Source of the DNA: Streptomyces sp. NRRL F-6492
GTDB lineage: Bacteria > Actinomycetota > Actinomycetes > Streptomycetales > Streptomycetaceae
Assembly: GCF_001280125.1 (NCBI RefSeq)
Contig: NZ_LGEG01000058.1
Span: 1-10,565, forward strand
Direction of reading: 5' to 3'
Length of the DNA: 10,565 nucleotides
Shown piece by piece: positions 5,663 through 10,565 of the stretch (its first letter is position 1; every line of letters begins with the position of its first letter). The translations under genes were made by a program, and so were the position numbers. The notes below the pieces were generated by a model. It saw only the letters and a program-made list of their open reading frames with translations. It had not been told where the DNA came from and made no database searches.

Positions 5663-6555
5663 TCAACGCGAACCGACCAGGGTGTGGACCGCGGCGGCCG
5701 CCGTCCGCTCGACGAGCGCGATGCCCGCTTGCCGGGTGGCCTGGCCGTCGGCGAGAACGGCCACGAGCAGGGAGTGCCCCGAGTGCTCGACGAGGCCGAT
5801 GCTGTTCACGACCCACAGGCCCGTCGGCTCACGAGGCAGCCAGCCGTTCTTGAGGGCGTACCCGGAGGCGGGTGAAGCCGCAGCGCCGACGCCCAGTCCT
5901 GACCCGCGGCGATGTCGCTCATGAGGGAGCGCAGATACGCCCGGGAGGCGGCGGACAGTGGCGAGTCGGCCGTGAAGACGGCCTTCAGCAGGGCCGTCTG
6001 GTCGTGGACCGTGGACCGTGGACCGTGGTCCGCGCTGGCCCGAGTGGGCCGCGCTCAATCCGAGCCGCGCGTTGGCCGCGTCGAGCCCCCGGCGCCTTCC
6101 TATGCCCACCCACAGTTCCTGCGCCGCGTCGTTGTCGCTGAAGCGGATCATGGCGGAGGCAAGCCGCTGCTGGGCCGTGGTGAGCGGCACTCCGCGGTCC
6201 TGGCTGAGCAGTAACGGCGCGGCCAGGATGTCGACCTTGATGATGCTGGCCGAGGCGAAGGTCCCGGTGGCCGAGCCATGGGTGAGGGCGCGTCCCGACG
6301 TCAGATCCGCGACAGCGAGCGCGTACCGGCCGTCGAACGGCCCGAGCCGCCGAGCGCCGCACGCGCGGCACGCTCGGGGCTCTGCGCGGGAGGCGGTGTG
6401 GGGGCAGGAGCAGGCGGGCGTACGGAGGTGCGTAAGGCTCGTGGCGGGGTGCGCGGAAACGCGGCGTCGGCGGTCTCCGGGTCGGGCAGGAGGAGATGAG
6501 CCATCACCGTCACACCCCGCAGGAGGGGTACGACCAGGGCTGTCCTTCTGTTCAT
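5663..6555 (-). pseudogene. Secreted class A beta-lactamase-like serine hydrolase, frameshifted
   Basis: Pieces of a class A beta-lactamase-like protein are spread over all three minus-strand frames. From ATG 6555 (GGAAGTGAG upstream) comes a secretion-type N-terminus, MNRRTALVVPLLRGVTVMAH, then a Pro-rich linker and SPERAARAAL. Near 6352 the frame changes to RRLGPFDGRYALAVADL, continuing with the active-site S-x-x-K (SIIKVDIL) and the S-D-N motif (MIRFSDNDAAQELW). From about 6040 the frame changes again to TTVHDQTALLKAVF, then LSAASRAYLRSLMSDIAAGQDW. Near 5890 it returns to AAASPASGYALKNGWLP (the K-x-G motif) and runs to stop 5663-5665. The breaks fit single-base losses near 6352, 6045 and 5890 plus a 14-bp gain from a tandem repeat at 6003-6028. 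The last three sum to +12, so the body remains one open frame with a scrambled stretch of about 45 residues. Some single-base breaks could be sequencing errors. Confidence 0.75.
6003..6028. repeat. 7-bp tandem repeat, 3.7 copies, inside the beta-lactamase-like gene
   Basis: CGTGGAC is repeated three times (6003-6009, 6010-6016, 6017-6023), then CGTGG. One copy fewer by two units would fit the family reading TTVHDQTALL, so the array seems to have gained 14 bp. Confidence 0.95.
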
Positions 6556-6644
6556 GACAAGCTCTCACTTCCGGGGTTCAGGGCATGCCGAAGGCGCTCG
6601 GGACGCGAGCGAGGGATCTAAGGGAGCTGGCTGGCCAACTGGAG

Positions 6645-6664
6645 CTAAAGGGTGTTGCAGAAGG
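6645..6664 (+). repeat. Left inverted repeat of the IS
   Basis: Identical over 20 bases to the reverse complement of 7501-7520; similarity fades directly inside. Confidence 0.95.
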
Positions 6665-6721
6665 CTTAGTTCTGGGCATTTTGCCTTTGTGGGTGGGGTG
6701 TTGGGGGCTGAGCCGGTGTGA

Positions 6722-7460
6722 GTGGAGGCGTTCACGGGCTTGCGGATGGACCGGTTCGTGAAGCTGGTGAAGGCGGTACGCGAACGGGGCGGGAACGGGC
6801 CCGGGTGGTGGCCGGCCGTGGTGTCTGCCGCTGCCGGACCGGGTGCTGCTGGTGGACGAACCCCACGATGCGGCAGCTCGCGCCGCTGTTCGGCTGCTCG
6901 CCGGCCACGGTGTGCCGGGTCGTCCAGCGGCTCCGTCCGCTGCTGGCGCTCGAGCGGGCTCCGCGGCCGGTGGCGGACGCCGACCGGTTGTGGATCGTGG
7001 ACGGTACTTTGATCCCGGTCCGCGACCGCAAGGTCGGCGCCTCGTCCCGCAACTACCGGTTCTCGGCGAATGTGCAGGTCATCATCGATGCCGACACCCG
7101 CCTGGTCGTCGCGGTGGCCCGGCCGGCGCCGGGCAACAAGGCCGGCGTGCATGTCTGGCGGGATTCGGACCTGCCCGCCCTGGCGGCGGGCACGACGGTG
7201 ATCGCGGACGGCGCCTACCTCGGCACCGGTCTGATCGTCCCGCACCGCAAGAGAGCCGGCCGCCCCCTCCTGCGCGGGCAGGAGGAGGACAACGCCGAGC
7301 ACCGGAGAGTGCGAGTCCGGGTCGAGCACACCTTCGCCCGGATGAAGAACTGGAAGATCCTGCGCGACTGCCGACTGCCGACTGCCGACAGCGAGGCGAC
7401 GGCCTCCACCATGCCGTCCAAGCCGTCGCCGCCCTGCACAACCTCGCCCGCACCGGGTGA
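6722..7460 (+). pseudogene. IS5-family DDE transposase, frameshifted
   Basis: The protein must be read through several frames. GTG 6722 gives MEAFTGLRMDRFVKLVKAVR, then a +1 shift near 6800 gives GRPWCLPLPDRVLLV. About 10 bases are then missing near 6855 (where relatives have a V-Y-W-R-T-N stretch), after which the long frame runs TMRQLAPLFGCSPATVCRVV through the catalytic core. The DDE residues are visible: D in LWIVDGTLIPVRD, D in TTVIADGAYLGTG, and E in VRVEHTFARMKNWKIL. At 7366-7389 a 7-bp repeat array shifts the frame. Removing two units restores RDCRQRGDGLHHAVQAVAAL and the proper end HNLARTG at TGA 7458-7460. With an N-terminal helix-turn-helix and a DDE_Tnp_4-like core it would have cut and joined the IS ends. 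Now inactive as read, unless rescued by recoding, which seems unlikely with this many breaks. Confidence 0.85.
7366..7389. repeat. 7-bp tandem repeat, 3.4 copies, inside the transposase gene
   Basis: GACTGCC is repeated at 7366-7372, 7373-7379 and 7380-7386, then GAC. Two extra units (14 bp) account exactly for the loss of the C-terminal frame. Confidence 0.95.
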
Positions 7461-7500
7461 ACCGACAGGCCAAACCCCTCTCCGGCCTGCCCGGACGCAA

Positions 7501-7520
7501 CCTTCTGCAACACCCTTTAG
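7501..7520 (-). repeat. Right inverted repeat of the IS
   Basis: Reverse complement of 6645-6664 without mismatch. Confidence 0.95.
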
Positions 7521-7746
7521 GGCGTGTCCGTCGCCTTCTTGGGCGGACCGTTCCTCGTGCTTCGTGAAGTACCGAACACGTCGTTGGATGGCGGTCCCGG
7601 CTCGACATCCGTCGGGTTCGGCCTTACCGCGAGGTGCCACTGGGTTGGCCTCAGGAGTCGTTCACCGGAGGTCGCTGAAGCCGTGGGGGCGGCGTACGGC
7701 CCGGTGGGTCTCGGCCGCGGCCGACCGGGCGGTGATGGATCCGCGC
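7521..7746. other. Gene-free stretch between the IS and the TetR gene
   Basis: Open frames exist on both strands but none has a family resemblance, a good ribosome site or consistent codon bias. It lies downstream of the minus-strand TetR gene and next to the IS edge, and may be debris of an older sequence. Confidence 0.35.
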
Positions 7747-8388
7747 TCAGGTCGCGTCCGGAAGAGCCGAGACGAGCATGCCCGTCAGCCAGTCCTCGTA
7801 GGTGTCGGTGTTCCAGCCGCGACCGGTGGTGAGCTGGGTGTAGAGGTGGGGGCCGGTCAGGGCCCACCAGGAGTCCGCCAGGCGGGCCGTGTGGGCATCC
7901 GGGGGCAGGACGCCCGTGTCGGCGAGGTGGGCGACGAAGGCGCTCACACCGGTCATCCGCTCTTCTTCGCTGAGGGCGAGGAGCTGGCCGACCTCGGGGC
8001 CGGCCTGGGCGAGCAGGGCGGACAGGGCGGCGAGGCGTTCGTGGACGCCGCGGACGAACGCGGCGTACAGGCGGAGCTTGGCGTGGGTGTCGCGGGTGGC
8101 CAGGACGGCCTGGAGCTGGGGCCGCTCGGCCATGGTCAGGGGTTCGTCGTCCCCTGCCAGGGTGACGTCCCACAGTGCCTTGACCAGCCCCGGCTTGCCA
8201 CCGAACGCCTTGTAGAGGGTCTCGGGGGAGACGCCGGCACGCTCGGCCACCGCGCGGACGGTGGTGGCCTGATAGCCGTCGCGGAACAGCAGCTCCCGGC
8301 CGGCCGCCAGAATCGCGGCACGGTTGCGGCGCGCGGCCTGCTGCCGGCGTCCCGAGTTGTACGGCCTGCGCGGAGTCCCGCTGGGCAT
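7747..8388 (-). CDS. TetR family transcriptional regulator
   Basis: 213 residues from the ATG at 8388, chosen because AGGGAG lies about eight bases upstream; another ATG at 8409 would overlap the operator. The N-terminal DNA-binding domain (about residues 18-65) is typical: RRNRAAILAAGRELLFRDGY, then TTVRAVAERAGVSPETLYKAF with the recognition helix, then GGKPGLVKALWD. The larger C-terminal part is helical and should bind a ligand and dimerise, e.g. RLYAAFVRGVHERLAALSAL and the Trp-rich ADSWWALTGPHLYTQLT. It is divergent from an MBL-fold hydrolase gene (start codons 69 bp apart), with a palindrome in between, the standard arrangement for a repressor controlling itself and its neighbour. The ligand is unknown. 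Confidence 0.9.
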   Translation of the reverse strand: MPSGTPRRPYNSGRRQQAARRNRAAILAAGRELLFRDGYQATTVRAVAERAGVSPETLYKAFGGKPGLVKALWDVTLAGDDEPLTMAERPQLQAVLATRDTHAKLRLYAAFVRGVHERLAALSALLAQAGPEVGQLLALSEEERMTGVSAFVAHLADTGVLPPDAHTARLADSWWALTGPHLYTQLTTGRGWNTDTYEDWLTGMLVSALPDAT

Positions 8389-8409
8389 GTCGTTCTCCCT
8401 CTCATCCAT

Positions 8410-8423
8410 TACAGTCAACTGTA
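8410..8423. promoter_or_regulatory. Palindromic TetR operator candidate
   Basis: TACAGTCAACTGTA has 6-bp arms TACAGT/ACTGTA around CA, in the middle of the divergent intergenic gap. On the minus strand a TAGATA -10-like element (8428-8423) abuts it; on the plus strand TAATAT (8426-8431) lies immediately beside it. Bound repressor would cover both promoters. Confidence 0.65.
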
Positions 8424-8456
8424 TCTAATATTTCCGTCCCGTCCCCGGAGGAACGC

Positions 8457-9233
8457 ATGCCCCGCTCCACCCGCTCAGACCGGCGCGTCGCCCCCGGCGT
8501 GGACCGCCTCGGCGACGACGTCGTCAACTTCTACCTGGTCGAGGAGCCCGACGGCCTGGTCCTCGTCGACGCCGGACTGCCGGCCCACCTGAAGCAGCTG
8601 TGCGCGCACCTGGCCGGCTCCGGCCGCTCCCTGACCGACATCCGGGCCGTGCTCCTGACTCACGGACATCCCGACCACACCGGCCTGGCCCACACTCTCC
8701 AGCAGGCCGGCGCCGACGTCTGGGTCCACGAAGGCGACGCCGCGATCCTGCGCGACGGTCCGCGCAGTGCCCTGCGCCACGCCAAGCCGGAACGCTCCGC
8801 ACTGCCCTACCTCCTGCGCCGGCCCGCCGCGATCGTCACCCCGCTGCACCTCGCTCGCACGGGAGCCTTCACCGCCCCCGCCACCCCCGGCGTGCGCGTC
8901 TTCGATGCCGACCAGCGGCTGAACGAGGTCCCCGGCGCACCGCAGGCCGTCCTGCTGCCCGGCCACACCCCGGGCAGCACCGGCTATCTCTTCCCCGACC
9001 GCGGACTGCTCTTCACCGGCGACGCGCTGGTCACCCACGACGGCCTGACCGGACACACCGGACCCACCCTGGTCTGCCGCGGCTTCACCCACGACAGCCA
9101 CACCGCCCTGGCCTCCCTCGACCGAATCGACGAACTCGCAGGCGCCACCCTGCTCCTGCCCGGCCACGGCCAACCCGTCACCGGTGACCCCCGCACCGCC
9201 ACACGCCAGGCCCGGCAGGCCGGCTCACACTGA
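8457..9233 (+). CDS. MBL-fold metallo-hydrolase
   Basis: 258 residues, a metallo-beta-lactamase-fold hydrolase, cytosolic (no signal peptide). The ATG at 8457 has a strong GGAGGAA site three bases before it. Metal-binding motifs are complete: LLTHGHPDHTG (H-x-H-x-D-H) near residue 68, PGHTPGSTGYLFP (third His) near 170, LFTGDALVTHDG (bridging Asp) near 187, and LLLPGHGQPVTGD (last His) near 236. The opening strand VNFYLVEEPDGLVLVDAGLP is characteristic. The family includes glyoxalase II-like, lactonase-like and arylsulfatase-like enzymes; nothing here singles out a substrate. Gene context suggests it is induced when the divergent TetR releases the operator at 8410-8423, so it may inactivate that regulator's ligand. 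That last step is inference. Confidence 0.92.
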   Translation: MPRSTRSDRRVAPGVDRLGDDVVNFYLVEEPDGLVLVDAGLPAHLKQLCAHLAGSGRSLTDIRAVLLTHGHPDHTGLAHTLQQAGADVWVHEGDAAILRDGPRSALRHAKPERSALPYLLRRPAAIVTPLHLARTGAFTAPATPGVRVFDADQRLNEVPGAPQAVLLPGHTPGSTGYLFPDRGLLFTGDALVTHDGLTGHTGPTLVCRGFTHDSHTALASLDRIDELAGATLLLPGHGQPVTGDPRTATRQARQAGSH

Positions 9234-9437
9234 ACACACCCACAAGCCGCCGACCGACGCCCGATCGATCCCGGATGCCGATGCCCGTGTCAGGCGGGGT
9301 TACCGTCCAGCGCCGAGCCGTCGAACATCGGCGCCCCCCCTGTGGCTCAACGTCCCCGGCTACGAAGCGTGCAGGTGGCTGACTCGCGGACGGGACGGAT
9401 CTTTGAGGGCAGTGGCTGCGGGCACCTTCGCTTGGCG
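9234..9437. other. Convergent intergenic gap
   Basis: This lies between the ends of the MBL gene (plus) and the ATPase gene (minus). No strong hairpin or gene was seen; terminators for both genes are expected but not evident. Confidence 0.3.
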
Positions 9438-9827
9438 TTATCGCAGAAGGAGTGCGCTGACGGTCTTGCCACCGGTCGTCCGGCGGGTGACGGCGGTCGC
9501 CGCGGTGAGCCGGTTGACCATGGGCCAGCCGAATCCTCCGGTGCCCCCGTTCAGGTCGGGGGTGCGCATGCGCGGGGCATGGGGGCTTTGGTCGTGCACG
9601 GCTACTTCGATGCCGTCCGGATGGGCGGTCAGGTCCAGAACGCAGGTGCCGCCGCCGTGACGCAGGGCGTTGGTGACGAGTTCGGAGACCACCAGAAGCA
9701 CGTTCTCGGCGGTTTCGGGGGCGGGTAGGGGGAGGAGGCTCGCGAGGAAGCGCCGGGCGCTGTCGCGTGCGGTGGCAATGGACCCGGGGGAGCGGCCGGA
9801 CTCGACATCGACGCTGATCGTGCTCAT
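9438..9827 (-). CDS. RsbW-like ATP-binding protein (HATPase_c_2, anti-sigma/serine kinase type)
   Basis: 129 residues, a stand-alone GHKL ATPase domain like the many small RsbW-type proteins of streptomycetes, which bind or phosphorylate sigma factors and STAS antagonists. The N box is LLVVSELVTNALRHGGG (Glu and Asn that coordinate Mg-ATP, about residues 45-61). The G1-like box is EVAVHDQSPHAPR (Asp near 79) and the G2-like glycine loop is GGTGGFGWPMVNRLTA near 92-107. The domain fills the whole protein. The ATG at 9827 is set by a perfect AGGAGG (9833-9838) five bases upstream. No sigma factor or STAS gene is visible next to it, so its partner is probably encoded elsewhere or beyond the right edge. 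The last strand TTGGKTVSALLLR is as usual for the family. Confidence 0.88.
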   Translation of the reverse strand: MSTISVDVESGRSPGSIATARDSARRFLASLLPLPAPETAENVLLVVSELVTNALRHGGGTCVLDLTAHPDGIEVAVHDQSPHAPRMRTPDLNGGTGGFGWPMVNRLTAATAVTRRTTGGKTVSALLLR

Positions 9828-9832
9828 CAGGT

Positions 9833-9838
9833 CCTCCT
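9833..9838 (-). promoter_or_regulatory. Ribosome binding site of the RsbW-like gene
   Basis: AGGAGG on the minus strand, five bases before ATG 9827; it decides the start. Confidence 0.85.
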
Positions 9839-10116
9839 GATCGTTGCGTTATCCCTGCCAGCACTCCCTGGCCGCTGCTTCTCCCCCGACCTTCAGCCTT
9901 TAATCGGACATATCGAACCTCTACTTCACCTTTCAGTTCCCTTCGGGGTGGATTACCTTTCTGCGGCGCACGTGAAAATCTGCACTGGCCAAAGTAGACA
10001 TTGCGATGCGGTGGAGCTATGGTTTCTCTCGTAGCCAAGAAGGACAGCAAGGCCTGGCAGGGATGAACTGCCGGCAAGCAGGATCAGCGGTACAGGTAGT
10101 TGCAGTTCGCAGGACG

Positions 10117-10179
10117 GTACGGCGGTGGAGTTCCGAAGCCAGGGTTGTTGCAGGACGGCGACGGGGCTGACGGCCGGAC
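10117..10179 (+). repeat. Imperfect direct repeat, copy 1
   Basis: The best-conserved part is CAGGACGGCGACGGGGCTGA (from 10151), matching CAGGACGGGCAACGGGGCTG at 10361 with one gap and a few mismatches. The flanking GTGGAGTTCC (10125) matches GTGGGGTTCC in copy 2. Confidence 0.5.
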
Positions 10180-10327
10180 CTGGTGGCTCGCAGTGATCAG
10201 GAGTCACCGCAGCAGGACCGCCGCATGGTGGATGCGGTCCGGTGAGTGCAGTACGCGGTGCCCCGCAGTGAAACGAGTGAGCAGTACCCCCGGTGAAGGC
10301 GTCGGCTGCGGACGCGCGCACCGGGAA

Positions 10328-10390
10328 GTCCGGCAGTGGGGTTCCAGGCCAGAGCAGACGCAGGACGGGCAACGGGGCTGGCTGCCGGAG
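10328..10390 (+). repeat. Imperfect direct repeat, copy 2
   Basis: Second copy, 211 bp downstream of the first. GCAGTAC also recurs nearby at 10248, 10281 and 10431. Confidence 0.5.
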
Positions 10391-10565
10391 AGTGGCGCTG
10401 ACACAGGCCACGGAGCAGTTCGCATCATCAGCAGTACCCGCAGTAGAGCAGCACCCAGCGGTAAGTAGTTGATCACCGAGGAGAGGACGGAGGAGCGCAG
10501 CGCCATCAGGATCGCCCGGACGCACGTACTGGGTCCGGGTACCGCAGGACATCGTCAGTGAGGTG

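Larger units (their letters stand above)
6645..7520 (+). mobile_element. Complete IS5-family insertion sequence, 876 bp
   Basis: Bounded by perfect 20-bp inverted repeats CTAAAGGGTGTTGCAGAAGG (6645-6664) and its complement (7501-7520). Size, end sequence and the DDE transposase inside fit the IS5 group. The symmetric CTA...TAG at the edges makes a 2-bp TA target duplication likely, with true ends starting AAGGGTG. The transposase frame is broken, so the copy could only move with help. It lies about 90 bp upstream of the beta-lactamase-like gene and would separate it from its original upstream DNA. Confidence 0.85.
9841..10565. other. Gene-free right end with promoters and imperfect direct repeats
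   Basis: About 9895-10020 is less GC-rich than its surroundings and probably holds the promoter of the minus-strand ATPase gene and perhaps a rightward one. From 10020 on, no frame has a known family. A very short plus-strand frame (10019-10066, MVSLVAKKDSKAWQG) has only a poorly spaced GGTGGAG. The same plus-strand frame stays protein-like in pieces (e.g. VALTQATEQFASSAVPAVEQ near 10400, and WVRVPQDIVSEV at the right edge) but is cut by several stops, so it may be a decayed gene or chance. Two related blocks, 10117-10179 and 10328-10390, form an imperfect direct repeat. Confidence 0.4.

Noticed and set aside
4845..5816. A 323-codon minus-strand frame
   Set aside because: Composite of antisense to the small genes and the right inverted-repeat arm; only the C-rich end was kept as a weak finding.
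6003..6028. Tandem array as a CRISPR or iteron set
   Set aside because: Units are 7 bp without spacers and lie inside a coding sequence; slippage explains them better.
6718..8592. A 624-codon plus-strand frame spanning the IS and beyond
   Set aside because: Only its 5' third (about 6860-7370) is transposase; after the 7-bp array it runs out of the IS and antisense to the TetR gene.
10019..10066. Short frame MVSLVAKKDSKAWQG as a leader peptide
   Set aside because: Fifteen codons, poorly spaced ribosome site, no regulatory codon run or attenuator hairpin.
9178..10077. A 299-codon minus-strand frame
   Set aside because: Overlaps the clear RsbW-like gene in another frame; residue content is typical of a GC-rich shadow.
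9953..10552. A 199-codon minus-strand frame rich in Cys, Pro and Leu
   Set aside because: Antisense-like composition, no ribosome site, no domain.

Overview
The window looks like accessory DNA of a streptomycete or close relative. It has very high GC with G/C-rich third codon positions, GGAGG-type ribosome sites, and typical actinobacterial families: MerR/oxidoreductase, TetR/metallo-beta-lactamase, RsbW-like ATPase, a replication-relaxation protein and a TIGR04222-like protein with a glycine tail. Several genes are broken and there are at least two insertion sequences, so this reads as an unstable region (chromosome arm, island or plasmid). No rRNA, tRNA or CRISPR was seen.

Layout. 1-128: 3' end of an IS5-type element, abutting a four-helix membrane protein gene (124-543, minus). 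544-1033: mostly gene-free, with a hairpin and a possible short gene remnant. 1034-2459 (minus): a MerR regulator followed by a zinc-independent quinone-reductase-like oxidoreductase, separated by a MerR-style promoter with a 20-bp spacer and a dyad. 2799-4013 (plus): a replication-relaxation family protein whose C-terminus appears frameshifted past its ancestral stop and through two strong hairpins. 4045-4617 (minus): a convergent TIGR04222-like protein. 4750-4933: a MITE-like inverted repeat. 5115-5654 (plus): two small uncharacterised genes. 5663-6555 (minus): a secreted class A beta-lactamase-like gene with four reading-frame breaks. 6645-7520: a complete IS5-family copy with perfect 20-bp ends but a broken transposase. 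7747-8388 (minus) and 8457-9233 (plus): a divergent TetR / MBL-fold hydrolase pair around a palindromic operator. 9438-9827 (minus): an RsbW-like serine-kinase/ATPase. 9841-10565: no confident gene, but an imperfect direct repeat of about 60 bp.

Functional logic. Two self-contained regulator/enzyme modules (MerR-oxidoreductase and TetR-MBL) look intact. The beta-lactamase-like gene and the IS transposase are decayed. Both carry a 7-bp unit that appears to have gone from about one copy to about three (+14 bp), and the replication-relaxation gene carries a 21-bp in-frame tandem duplication. I did not find a convincing new multi-gene system. The most unusual signals are these short tandem expansions, the 46-bp inverted-repeat element and the repeat-bearing gene-free right end.
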